Shown here piece by piece: positions 1 to 11,629 of a DNA stretch of 64,000 bases. The notes under the pieces are model-generated. The model searched no databases, had not been told where the DNA came from, and saw nothing but the letters and a program-made list of their open reading frames with translations. The stretch lies in assembly GCA_021292105.1 (NCBI GenBank), contig CM037861.1, positions 49,490,634 through 49,554,633 on the forward strand. Direction: 5' to 3'. The stretch comes from Anadara kagoshimensis. Taxonomy: Eukaryota > Mollusca > Bivalvia > Arcoida > Arcidae. The number at the start of each line of letters is the position of its first letter. The first letter of the stretch is position 1. A program made the position numbers and the translations under genes.

Positions 1-43
1 GCTTGGTGATTGTAAAAAAACCCAATGATTTTGAATTGTGAAT

Positions 44-62
44 GGGGCCGAACATCGGCCCC
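44..62. repeat. 8-bp GC hairpin in WAPL intron just after the donor
   Basis: GGGGCCGA, then ACA, then TCGGCCCC forms a perfect 8-bp stem with a 3-nt loop. It starts about 36 nt downstream of the exon 3 splice donor in a very AT-rich setting. Confidence 0.6.
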
Positions 63-98
63 AAAAACGCCCTAGCGATATCCCTGACCTGTACTTAC

Positions 99-275
99 CT
101 CTTTATGCTGTTTGGTAACATGTACAGAAGTATAAGCATCATCTTGTTTAGGCCAATGCATGGCACGGACTAATCTAGGTGGTTCAGCTTGCTTATCATC
201 TTCCTCAAATTGTGGAACTTGTTTAGTAATTGGCTGTAGCTTGGGTGGCTGACTCTCATCACCACTTGATCCACT
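99..275 (-). CDS. WAPL: WAPL third coding exon (59 codons)
   Basis: Acceptor TTCCAG ends at 276 and donor GTAAGT occupies 98-93. The exon is exactly 59 codons in phase 0 (SGSSGDESQPPK to VTKQHKE) and follows exon 2 without a frame change. The next exon lies outside the window. Confidence 0.85.
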
Positions 276-3200
276 CTGGAATTGAAAAAAGAAAATTAAT
301 GTAAAACTGATACATTTCAAGAGCATCTTAAAGTCAACAATTGTCACCTTATAGTTGGATATGCTATCTTATACTGTAAACATATTTAATTTTGCATGTA
401 TTTATTTTTGAGGTATTTAAAATTTAGACATATCTGCGTAGTTAAATATTCATGTTTTTTTTTTTAAATATGCACTACAACACAATAAGCATAATTTAAT
501 TTTCGCTCTGTATGAATTCTGGCTCAAAAACAAGCTGTGAAATAAGTGAAAATTAGTACACTGTGAAAATAAACGTGTTTACAGTATTCCCCTATCAAAA
601 GATATTTTCTTAGTGTATGACCAATAGAAGCACAGTAAGCAGATATAGCAACAAAATATTGGTAACCAGGTACCTCATATTCAATTGAAAACAAACTTGA
701 TATTGGATCTTTAAAATGATAATTTTAAAGTGACAAGCTAACCGTAAAATTTCAAGCCATAACCTTAACATACAGATTTACATTAGAACATACTCAGTAT
801 ATGGACAGGGTTCGTACAGATATTTGGACTCCAAATTTAAGGACTTTTTAGGGTCTTTTCAGGGTCTTATTTGCAAATTCAAGGTATAATCATAAAGACA
901 ATTTTAGCCAAAAAATATTATTGCAAAGACAATTAACTCAATAAAACAATTACTTACATGTCCATAGTAATGACACTTAAAGTGGATAAGGTTGAAGTTG
1001 GGCGTTCAAGAAAGTCAGGTACTTTTAAATTGCTCATTTCAACATAATTTATTAATTAATTTATTTATATATATCAGTCTATTTGCAACCACTTAATAAA
1101 ATGAAATACAGACACACAACTAGACAAATTCAAGGGCTTTTTAGGGCCTTCATGATAAATTCAAGGGCTTTTTAGGGTCAGACTTGTTTTTAGGGTCTTT
1201 TTAGGGCAAACCTCAAAATTTAAGGACTTTTCCAGGCCTGTACGAACCCTGATGGAGAAGCAGAAAATCAAAACTTATCTTAAGCTAATGAAACTTTTGA
1301 CAAGGAAAGCATTAAAACATTTTTAATCCTAAGATGCAATATTAAAAATGTAGCAATAGAAAATAAGAAAATGGTTGCTTATGAATTGTGCTAAAAACAC
1401 TTATATTCTATTTATACCACACAAAATATAATTTTATATATAAAAGTATTAAAAGATTGTCTTTAAAAAAAGGCAATGTAAGAAAGCTAAAGTAGGAAAA
1501 ACCAGTTTGCAATGCAGAGAAATGTCTAGTTCAAAGTAGATAAAGTACTGGTATGCAATATTATTTGAAAATATGAAAATGGGTTTTTCCAAAATCTATT
1601 TTTAGAAAAGTATCAGGATATAAATAAAGTACTGGTAAGTAATACAAGATAATTGAAGAACTGTTAGCATAGTAGTACTTCAATTAATGAACAGAAATTT
1701 ATATTATTCATGACAAATTACACTTTGGATCTTATCAGCACACACTTCCTGTGCACACTTATCACAAAATAAGCCACTTATTGACAATTAGTAGTATTTT
1801 CCTGAAGAAAATAAATAAAACACTGGAAATTTTTGTACACTAAAACAAGGTGTCCATAAACATCAACTACCAAAAGCATCAATTAATGTCCCCAAAATAT
1901 GCTAAGATTTTATTTTGTGATTTGCATAACCAAACATTGTAAAAAGCAAAACATCAAATCCTGGTGCATATGTGTACCAAGGGTCTTCAAGATTAAACAA
2001 CATAGATTAAGATAAAGGAGCAGACATAGTTGAGACAGGCAGACATACAGACCAAAATAGCTACCCCAATGTAACCATGAATCACAGAGTGTATTATGCA
2101 CATGTCTGCCTTGTACTAGAAGTCACTTGGAGGAACTTTTAGAACGGATTTGTGCAGGGTCATAAAACACTAAATGATGTAACCATAGAAGAAATTCAAC
2201 AATGTCCATTATGGATACATATCCAATAATGAAACAAAAGATTGAAAATACTGGCAGCAATTAACTGATTGCTGTTTTCAATAGTTATATAGGAAATAAA
2301 TGCAAATCATCATGATAAAATTCTTGAATATTATATAATATTATTATTTTTTATAATTTTGGAATTTTTTGTATCAATCTATTTCAGAAATAGCAATTTT
2401 TAGACAACAATGTAGAGGAGTTCCAATTGATGCTTAATTTATGTTATTGATAAAAATATAATGTAATTACAGGGTTCGAATTTGGCACTCGTTTACTCGC
2501 AGAATGCATGTTATTTGTCCGTTTTGCCAGTTGAATTTATTTCCAGCTCGCAAAAGTTTGCGAGTTCACATTTCTGAGTATCTTTCTGTTTGTCTGAAGA
2601 CCGCGAGTACTGCATTTACTTCGTATGGTATAATAACTAATCCGAAAACCCTGGAGCAGCTACGACATGATTGCACAATAAATAATGCATTGAAAACAGG
2701 GGACGTAATTACATTGATTAACCCGAATATATCCGTTATCCATTTTAGCATTATTAGTACTATGTTAAAGGGAGTTAACTTAATATTGCTTGTTACTATG
2801 AAAAAAAAAACAACAAGATGGCGCAGTGAAGATAGCAATTTGCGAGTTAATTTTTGATCCACTTGTCTAATTATGCTAGCATTTTTTCGGATTTGCTAGT
2901 TGATTTTTGGTCCACTGGCAAATGTTTGCCAGTGACAAAAAAAACGAAATTCGAACCCTGAATTACTTTACTCTAAATTCATGCTGATTTTTCACTACTG
3001 CATACCAAATAGTAATAATTAAATGCAAACTAAAGAAAACCATTAAAAATGCAGAAACAAAAAAGATGATTCATGCAGCATACACAACAAAATTTCAGTC
3101 ATTATTGACTTTCGGTATTCAGTCTTAAGTTTTAAACTTTTACATTTGACATGCTTTATCCGATTGTCCTTCAAAGAAAGGTTTTTTTCAAAATCTATTT

Positions 3201-6200
3201 TTAGAAACTTGACGATTTGTCTGATTGTCTTTAAAGAATGATTACAAAGCCAATTCATGAATTATGAAGACGAAAAGTGAAATATGAAATATTGAAACTC
3301 AAAATACTTGCATCACACTTTGCTTGTATAACTGTTTTAATTACACAGTGATTGTCATTGTGTCAATCAGACAATATTGGTTGACAGGAGTCACAAGACT
3401 TGTTTATTTAAATCAGAACCTCTACTAACATGTACTGAAATATCCTATTTGCTTTCCATTTCTTCACAGATTATTAATTATCTTCTAAAGAGTCAACTAG
3501 TAAAATCCTAATTTAACTCATCAAGATTTAAGTTAAGTTAGAATTTATATACAGAATAAAGCTCTTTTTACTGCATGCTTATTAATTTTGGCACAGACAA
3601 TTTATTCAAATTAAAGTGAGTTTCAACATCACTGTTTATGAACAGTTTTCTTAACACTGGACAGCATATTTTACTGCACTGTCAATATTTTTCAGCATTC
3701 ATAGATAAGACAAACTAGCAGTTATGCACCATCTGCATACCAGAATTCAAGCTAGTGCACAGACAGTAAAACAAAGCTAGAAGATAACGCCTTAACTTTA
3801 GTCAATGGTTTATAAATTGTGTGTTTAGTTATATTTTGCTCTTAATTATTCACTTCTAAGCAATTTGAAACTAGAACTGTCTCTTGAGAGACAATTACCC
3901 CCCCCCCCCCCCCCACACTTAATGTTTTCCCGTGACCTTGACCTTTATGATTTGACCTTTGATCAAGGTCATGACACACCTTCTGACCATAAAGATTATT
4001 CATGTGAAGTTTTATGAAAGTTGTCCACAGCAACTATGAGATATGGCCTGGACATGCTTTTACTTGGACAGACAGACAGACAGATAGACTGATTCCTATA
4101 TACCCCCTCAAACTATACAAATACATGTATTAATGAGAAATTTAGTCAGTCTCCATAATATAAGATTAACCTCTGAAATAAAGTTATCTTACTGACTCTT
4201 ATTAATGGTATTGCATTAAAAAGCAAGTTGTTTCTGTGGTGTTCGAAGTTAGTTATAATTTTTATAAATATAGCATATCACAATACATTGTGACGCATGA
4301 TATTCAACTTTAAAAGGAGAAAATAAATATACCACAAAAGCATTTAAAATTCTATAAAATGATGCTTTGCTTAGTATTAAAGAAGCTGTTCCTGTATTTC
4401 AATGTGTGAATCAAATTCTAAGCCTGTCTAATGCCAAAGAAAAAATGTGTTTCTGCTTCTTGTCTTAGAAAAATTAATGTCAGTAGGTACCATATGCATT
4501 TTTCAAAAATAGGTTTTTTTATACAATGTCTATTTGGGCAAGCACTTGTCAAAATATTGTCATAAAAACTTAATGGTAGGCATAAAAGCTTCGGCTAGGT
4601 CAGTAAGCAGACACACACTAATTTTATTCTAAGCCTAATAATGAACATACTTAAAAGCTTTATGAAAAATCTAAAATAATTCATTTTAAGATCAAAATAT
4701 GGATTTAACTATAATAATCTTTTACATACAGGAATGACTTCTTTGAAATTAATCTAATTGCAAAATAAAATAAAAAAGCACTATGCACATTTTTCATCAA
4801 GGTTAATACCCGATCCTCTTCATCAAAGTCAGCTTGCCATGATCGCACATTATACACTGCCTTGCTGGGGGACTGAAAAATAACAAAATTATGTCAAATA
4901 TTAGTTAACAAGATCAGTCATTTAAATAAGAACTGTCTGAAAAACATAGAAGCTTAACAGTATACCTAATCCTTTCAAATAATTTTAAGATTTCGTCATT
5001 CAGAATCTTTATTTTAAGTCTAAGCTCATAATTTTATCATACTTATTATTGCCATCTTTAATGTGCCGACATTCTGAGTGTATAGTCAGCTTACATCTGT
5101 TAATGAACATGTCCAAGCTTAAAAGACTCATGAAAATTTGCCATAAAGTGGCATGTATCAAACAAATATTTTATTAGTTCAGAATATGGTTGTGTTCAAA
5201 ACTCACACAGATGTTTTGTTCACAAGTGACATTATTTGTAATGTTAACTGCTCAGGTAATGTCACAATGTAATTTTACCTCCAATTCATGTTAACGTTCA
5301 AATTTCGAGAAATTTACAAAAGGTTGTAAAAAAAAGCTTTTTGTCCTTTTTACGCAAGCTCATTACCGTTATGTGTATGTAACATTTAAATGTATGTAAA
5401 TAACTGATTTCCCAAAACTCTTTTTCGCAACAATACAGAATAGTAAATTTGTAAAGCCAAATCCATGATTCAATGAATTGCTATAATCATAGCTATAATA
5501 CATGATTTTCAAATAATTCATATATATCTTAGAAATGTAATTTGAATGATAAAGTGATAACAAAATAGTGATAATGAAAAAGTGAATTGCACTGTAAAAA
5601 ACATCTTACCTTTTTAGGACTTTGAAATATTTTTCTCTGAACATCTGAGTTTTTATTTCTGGATTTGAAAATTTTTCTATCTTTTGATTCTTTTGACAAT
5701 ATTAATGACTGGGAAGCTTTCTTCTTGCTAGTAATTTCTTGAGATGAACTTTGACCTTCTGATGAAGACTGACTATTGGGTAGAGATTCCTGAGAACTTT
5801 CCAACATTTCCACATCCGTACCGCCTCCTCCTTCCTGACTACTATTATCAACATTAGTATCTTGTGACGAAGTAGGTGTTTCACTATTCTCATCTTCTTT
5901 TCTAGATTTTTGTGAATCGTCTTGAGAACTACCGTCTTCAAAACCAAAACTATTTTCAGACAAATCTGCATTGTTATTGTTGGATTTTTTACTAGTATTC
6001 TCTTTTGTACTATCAGCTGTATCTTTAGAGACCTGCTCCACTTTTTCTGTTTTTGTCTCATTCACTACAGGTGTTTTTTCTTCAGATTGGAGTTCCTGAG
6101 ATTCCTTGGTACTCTCCTCTTCTGTGGCAAGTTCCTTGTTTCGGGATCTAAATATCTTGTTCTTTCGAGGTTGAGTGTTGCTAGAGTTTCTTGTCACACG

Positions 6201-7535
6201 CTTGGTTTCAGTTTCACTAGGTGTTTTATTGCTTACAGGTTTCTGTGTTATATTGTCATTTTTTACTTGTTTGACAACTGCCTGCTGTTTGGTAGTGGTA
6301 TCCAGTTTTGTCCTTTTACTGGAAGGTTCCACAAAAGGATGTTTCTCTCTTTTTTCACCTTTATATCTTATAGGTGAATCAAACTCAGAAAATTCATTTT
6401 CTGAAAACTCAACAGTTTCTTTTGTAGATTTAATCAACTCAGAAGCTCTGACAGAAGCCTCTTTCTCTCTGGCACCTATTATTGGACTCTGCTTTAGTTT
6501 ACCCTCGGGAACAGGTTTAGGCGAACAAACAACTATCAAAGTTGAGCCTTTACCATGCTTTACTTCACTTTTCTGAAGAACTTTGCTATTATGTAAGCGT
6601 CCAATAGGATCTTCACCTGATGGAGTATATTCAAACTGGCTATATACAGCTGGGTCCATAAAATGACTTCTGAAGTTCAATACAGTTGTCTTTGCATTTT
6701 CATCATCCAGTGATTGTAATAAATGTGTTTTTGAGGAGGTTCTCTGTGATGGTACTTTAACAGCTTTACCAGCACCTCTACCACGAGTTCTTCCACCATA
6801 AGTTCTTGTGGTTTCCTTTCTTAAGACAGGAGGTGGTTCATCCTCGTCGTCATCCCCAAATATATCTTCATTAACCCTTGATGGACGTTCTTGAGATGAA
6901 AATACATCAGACTCCTGAGTAGCTGGTTCCGAATGAACCGAGACCTCAGCTTCCATAGGCTCTGATAAGGATACCTGTTGGTCTGGTACCTGCGATTGCT
7001 CTTTCTTGGATGCCCTGGAATAAGTTCTTATTGGTCGTCTAAATGATGGTTGACTCTCTACAACCGTTTCATTTTCCTCATTTTCAATAACAACAGTGGG
7101 CTCTACTGGTGTTTTCTGAACTTTCATGTGTGGTATAGCCGGCCTTCCAAGTCCTCCAAACGTCATTCCTGCTTGATTAGTACTACTAGTACTCGTACTA
7201 CTATTTGTGTTACCATTATTACTAGTTGTGGATGTTGAAGGGGCTGATGGAGTGATGACAGGCTCAGATTTAATCTGACCACTTTCGTCATCATAGTCAA
7301 ACGTAAATGGATCCATCGTCTCATTTTCAATCTTCACTTTCTTGTAAGTTGTCTGAAATGGATCATCATCTCGGACTCTACAGAAGGATGTTTTACCCCA
7401 TTTCGTTGGTGCTGCTTTAATGGGAACTGCAGCAGCATTCTGCTTCGCAGAGAAAGCCTCATCAAATGCACGAGTTGCAACAGTTTCCCTGGCATGAGAC
7501 CTGCTATAGGTTTTCACTGCTGGTTTACTAGCCAT
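99..7535 (-). CDS. WAPL: WAPL (wings apart-like cohesin release factor), N-terminal part, 3 coding exons, gene continues past the left edge
   Basis: Known role of the family: WAPL binds PDS5 and the SA/RAD21 part of cohesin in the nucleus and opens the ring to release it from chromatin. Seen here: three minus-strand exons (7535-5610, 4872-4810, 275-99), all joined in phase 0, give 722 codons. The N-terminus carries KTYSR (8-12, the YSR motif that binds PDS5), FDEAF (24-28), TKWGKTSF (44-51) and DPFTFDYDDE (75-84), matching the order in vertebrate WAPL. A second RTYSR lies at 170-174 and one FGF motif at 530-532. The junction of exons 1 and 2 reads KK-SPSKAVYN, a conserved WAPL block. The middle is low-complexity, rich in S, E and K, as usual for the family. 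The C-terminal helical WAPL domain is not in the window. The start is the first ATG, 13 nt inside its exon after a 5' UTR acceptor. Confidence 0.93.
806..1251. mobile_element. non-autonomous CAGGG-type DNA transposon, 446 bp, 5-bp TSD
   Basis: Left end CAGGGTTCGTACAG is mirrored at the right end (CTGTACGAACCCTG). Flanks carry the direct repeat ATGGA (801-805 and 1252-1256). The interior has many copies of TTTTTAGGG-like motifs, typical of subterminal repeats, and no transposase. Termini resemble hAT-like MITEs, though canonical hAT elements duplicate 8 bp, not 5. Confidence 0.8.
2470..2960. mobile_element. non-autonomous CAGGG-type DNA transposon, 491 bp, 5-bp TSD
   Basis: Ends are CAGGGTTCGAATTT and its reverse complement AAATTCGAACCCTG. 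The 5-bp target duplication AATTA is perfect (2465-2469, 2961-2965). The interior repeats TTTGCGAGTT and GCTAGTTGA motifs and has short inverted repeats around TTGCCAGTG. Two overlapping ORFs inside do not look like a transposase. Confidence 0.85.
3869..4112 (+). repeat. interspersed repeat with clustered TGACCT half-sites (copy 1)
   Basis: Shares the frame GTCTCTyGAGAGACAA at the left, several TGACCTT/TGACCTTTGA boxes in the middle, and GATTCCTATATA near the right end with 20219-20474. A poly-C run follows the left box. Two exact TCAAGGTCA sites occur in opposite orientation at 3933-3941 and 3963-3971. Confidence 0.75.
4810..4872 (-). CDS. WAPL: WAPL second coding exon (21 codons)
   Basis: Acceptor TTTTCAG at 4879-4873 and donor GTATTA at 4809-4804. 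The exon encodes SPSKAVYNVRSW followed by QADFDEEDR. SPSKAVYN is a conserved WAPL block that continues the KK end of the preceding exon in phase 0. It is too short to show up as an independent ORF. Confidence 0.92.
4873..5609 (-). other. WAPL intron between coding exons 1 and 2
   Basis: AT-rich, 737 bp. Nothing recognisable beyond the splice signals; the short ORF at 5369-5563 has no protein-like features. Confidence 0.8.
5610..7535 (-). CDS. WAPL: WAPL first coding exon (642 codons)
   Basis: Starts at the ATG at 7535-7533 and ends before a GTAAGA donor at 5609-5604 (protein ends QSPKK here). The acceptor CAG lies just upstream, with the exon beginning at 7548, so 13 nt of 5' UTR share this exon. 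It holds the YSR and FGF motifs and a long disordered S/E/K-rich stretch. Confidence 0.93.
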
Positions 7536-7548
7536 CTTTACATTAGTT

Positions 7549-10500
7549 CTGAAAAATATATAAAAAAAACATCAAGGTTTTATACTGCAATAAATGTAGC
7601 AGAGACAACTAAAATATTGCTACTAAAACACCATTAACCCATGTAGTCATCAAAAATAAGAGTTACTGGGTACTGTCTGGAAAACTTCCTAGATAACCTA
7701 AGCTGGTCTGTAAAAAGATAAAAACATTTGCAAATTGTTCAATCAAAAAACCTTATACATGTATATTAGGATATTATTAACACCAGGGATTTACAGGATA
7801 CACACATTTTTGCCTTGGGACTATCCAAAATTAGGCATATGTGTCCAAGTGGACGCACAAAAAATTGCCTGTTAGTTACTACATTTGGACATCGTGAGTA
7901 GCATGACAGATTTCTTTCAGTTTTTCATTTTATCATTTTATAATTTTCATGGCCACTAGAATGTTTCATTAAAACACTATCTAAATCTCATTTGCCGTAA
8001 GCATTTGATTGACCAAGATGTTATCACGCATTCTTGTCCCTTTCAGTTTTCATTTCTTCTTTCTTTTTTTTTGTATACTCAATTGTCAATGGACATTGGG
8101 ATGTTTCACTCGAATGTAATATAATGTTAAGTTGCCTTTAGCGATAAAAACATTTGCTTGATCAAGATTATTAAACATGTGTTACTGTGTCGTCCAAACA
8201 AGCTACTTTGTGTTTTGTGTAAACGCAACGTAAATGAAACAGAAAGCCAAGACACTGACAGTGAACTGTGTTAAAATGAACAACCTGAATCGGCATATCG
8301 GGTAAACCTGGTTTAAGTTTTGAAATAGAACAGTCAACAACACCGAGAGTCAGGAAATTTCAGGACACATTGTTGTCTAAATTTCAGCGGCTGTGATATA
8401 ATGATGATAAGCACCACATGAAATTATTCGAGTTTTGTGATTTTGAATATTTTGTTATCCTAGAAGCATGGACGCTTGGAATTTAGGTTTTTTATACCAG
8501 CATCCCTGGGACCCCCACATATAAGGATGGTTGTAAAACCCTGTAACACTTAAGCCAGGGTATATCACAATCTCTTCTGTACATTACATAAGACAAAGTA
8601 ACAGTTCATAGGACTGACTTATCAACAATAACATTTCTGACCCAAGAGTTTATGGTGAACCAAGATTCAACCAGACTTTTTAATTACTGGTAACCAGAAA
8701 ATTTACCGTAGAAGAAATTTTTGTTATAAATCAGAATCAATTAATCTTCTGTTTTTTTCTCTCATAATTATGCTGTCATGATTAGCAAAAAATTCACAAG
8801 GACTGAGAGGACAAAACAAAGAGTGAATTTAAATGAATTTATTTAAAGTCTTAGACTAGATATAACAATAATTTGCTTATATCTAGACATTATCCACTTC
8901 ATAGTTGTTTTTTTCACTAAGCTATTGCAAGTATTATATTATGCAATTTGCTGTACTTCAGAACTTCCAGTTTTCCCCAATTTTTAAAGACAGAGGGTAG
9001 TTTTTAAAAAGTGTTACAAAATCACTGACTTGTTCCACATCAAGACAACAGGTTCATAGGTGGTTTTTTTTTTTACATAAAGACGGCTCCTACATAACCC
9101 GAGGCAAATTATACCCATGATTTCTTTTAAATCAAGTCAACTTGTAACCAAACTGAAAGAACTCTAATCTAAGGAAATAATTTAAGAAAATTAATCAGGG
9201 CTCCAAGTAGCGAGTAAATTTCTGATGCACTTGCCAAACGGCGATTAATAAATACAGAGGCTGCAACCAAAAATTTATTTTTTGCACTGAAAAGATCATT
9301 TTATAACCAGGAGATGATCATGTAAACAATGTCATTTAGACACCTTGGCCGCTAGTGTTGTATACATTTTGTTCATATACACAGGAACCCTGTCTGTGTT
9401 ATGCAGGTCACACGAACGCTTGTAACTTATGATAATCCTTGCTAATATACAAACATACAAAGGATTGCGCATTGCTTTAGAAAACAACATGGCAAAACGA
9501 GCCAGCGAGACATAGGGGAAATTGTCCTCATTCGGTTTCGGCACACCATCCATTCCGAAATCAAAATGTGTTGCCAATAATGAACAACAAACACCCACTG
9601 CCGCATCAAGCGAGCGAAAGTTTTAAGCAAAATGGTGTAATGAATTTTCTTGGTTGTATGTAAATAATGCGCAAATGTTTTCAACAGAAAGGAATGGAGT
9701 CAAAGGAAGGTGGCCTACAAAGAATGGCCAGAAGACTTTGTTCTGGATCTTGATGACAGTGATGATATGTGACTTCCACTAGCACACAGTTATTTGTCTA
9801 ATACTATTATGCTTTCAATTTGAATTAAAAGTTTTAAAAATTTAACTTTTTTGTATCATTGCATGATCATGGGGAAGTTTTGTTTTTGCGACCAAAATAT
9901 TTAACCCTGGCTAGTAAATTTTGGCCTTGGCTAGTAAAAATAAAACAAGGTAGCCAGACGGCTAGTGAAAAGCAAATCCTACTTGGAGCCCTGTTAATGT
10001 TCAATTATTTACTTTCATGTCAAGTTATATCATGTATGCAAACTTATTAGGATCCAGGCATGCAAATAGTTATTAATGATTGCAGTTGTCCTGGGTATGA
10101 GTTGTCTAACAATGAGTATGGCAATTATTAGATGCAAGTACAAGTTAAGTATGGGCAGGAATGGGCTGCAGTGGGGATGTTGCATGGTTATTGACACATG
10201 GATCATAAATGAAAACATCTTGACAGGGACGTAAAACATTGCTGCGCTATTTCAAAAACGTTAAATTTACATTGACCTTAATGCATTGCACTGTAAAGGT
10301 ATAAATATATGTAATTTGACATATAGTTTGGTATGTATCGTATCGTGGCATGTCCGTTTCGTCTCAGCCCTAGTGAAATATCAATAAAAATGATATGATC
10401 ATGTAAAAACAGCATAAGTACAAAATGCCTTGAGTACATGTCGTCTTTATATCTGGATACCCTCACATTCATGAAATTTTAATGTCACCAATATGTTGTA

Positions 10501-11163
10501 TATCAAGTAACTTGTGGAGTCTTTGTTAAAAGACATGCTTCATAGGAAAATAGTATGTGGACAAGTTAATTCAATTTTCCAATACCTACTGTAACTTTTG
10601 GCATATGTCTAGGTGTATATGGTGCAGATGAGATCAAAACAAGTTGACTCATGGAAGATACAAGTTGTCCAAACAAACTACACCCAGAATATACCTTCTT
10701 TGTAGCTTAATTTTTTACTTAGAAAATAAGTCAAGAACACCAGAGATAACATGTTAACTTTCAGTATACAGGGTCTTCAGATTATCACAGTGTAAACTCA
10801 TGATGTTTCATCTCGTTTTGTGTTTACAAAAACAAATAGGAGACGAAAAAAATAGTGTGGGCAAAAAATTCAAAAACACAATAAATTTCAATGATTTAAC
10901 AAATCAAAGTCGTTAAAAGGTGTTGGCTAACAGAATCAAACATGCGACCCTTATATTAATGCACGTCATTAACACGGTCTGGAAAACGTGACAAAAGGGA
11001 AACCGAAACATACACAACTTGCCTCTCACTTTGTTTACAACCAATTTTGAATAAAAATAAACATTTTAGATAAAGGTAGGCGCGTATTTAACATCATCCT
11101 ATCTGTAATAAGATACATTCCAAATGCATGTGTGGTGTATTTTACAAAACAACGATTGATTAC
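7549..11163 (-). other. WAPL 5' UTR intron
   Basis: Bounded by an acceptor CAG just above 7548 and a candidate donor GTAATC at 11163-11158. It contains the 798-bp CAGGG element (9196-9993). At 7790-8510 CAGGGAT and ATCCCTG ends enclose repeat-like DNA without a target duplication, so an old element is possible there but unproven. From 9999 to 11163 I see nothing specific. Confidence 0.5.
9196..9993. mobile_element. non-autonomous CAGGG-type DNA transposon, 798 bp, 5-bp TSD
   Basis: Perfect 15-bp terminal inverted repeats: CAGGGCTCCAAGTAG and CTACTTGGAGCCCTG. The target duplication TTAAT is perfect (9191-9195, 9994-9998). Subterminal boxes of the form GCGAGTAA and GGCTAGTAA/GGCTAGTGA recur, as in the element at 27736-28558. 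The small ORFs at 9332-9684 are not a recognisable transposase. Confidence 0.9.
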
Positions 11164-11270
11164 CTATATCCACGACAATTTGTATATTTTGCACAATCAA
11201 GAAAGCCATTGACCAAACCAAACCGCCATTTTGGAAATTTGCTAAAATTGAGTAGGGCGCGTGCGCAAAA
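11164..11270 (-). promoter_or_regulatory. WAPL: WAPL promoter and noncoding first exon (predicted)
   Basis: On the minus strand, TGCGCACGCGC (11267-11257) fits the NRF1 consensus and CCAAAATGGCGG (11234-11223) is a strong YY1-type site of the kind found at or just after start sites of housekeeping genes. They are followed by a donor-like AG|GTAATC at 11163. I infer a noncoding exon from about 11240 to 11164 spliced to the exon that opens at 7548. No TATA box is seen. Confidence 0.5.
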
Positions 11271-11299
11271 GAAGTATAACAGACGGATCTAGTTGAACT

Positions 11300-11590
11300 T
11301 AAAGAGGCACAGTTTCGAATATGCAAGGAAGACAACTCTTCTCAACCACCTGTAAATTATGTCCCCCTTGACCGCAATTGTACTATTACAGAAAATTTAG
11401 ACGTTTCTGAATGTTTTTAAAATTAATTAAATTAAATTTTTAACTTAATAAATGTTAATAAAATATTATTTCAACAAAAATGAAATTTGTAAATCGTCAT
11501 TAAATCAGAGACATATAAAACCCATTTTTACGTTTATCTGATTAAACAAAACAATTTTGTTAAAGTTGTTGATGTAAGAGCTCGATAGTC

Positions 11591-11629
<39 letters not shown>

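Larger units (their letters stand above)
276..4809 (-). other. WAPL intron between coding exons 2 and 3
   Basis: About 4.5 kb of AT-rich intron. It holds two CAGGG-terminated elements (806-1251 and 2470-2960), a repeat with clustered nuclear-receptor half-sites (3869-4112) and a poly-C tract near 3897-3914. I see no further exon; ORFs at 2504-2862 lie inside the transposable element. Confidence 0.7.

Noticed and set aside
5702..6576. Overlapping ORFs at 5702-6061 (-), 5922-6377 (+) and 6175-6576 (+)
   Set aside because: Shadows of the WAPL exon in other frames; the WAPL frame has conserved motifs and splice sites.
7790..8510. Another CAGGG-terminated transposon
   Set aside because: Only about 7 bp of inverted ends and no target duplication; kept as a possibility in the intron note only.
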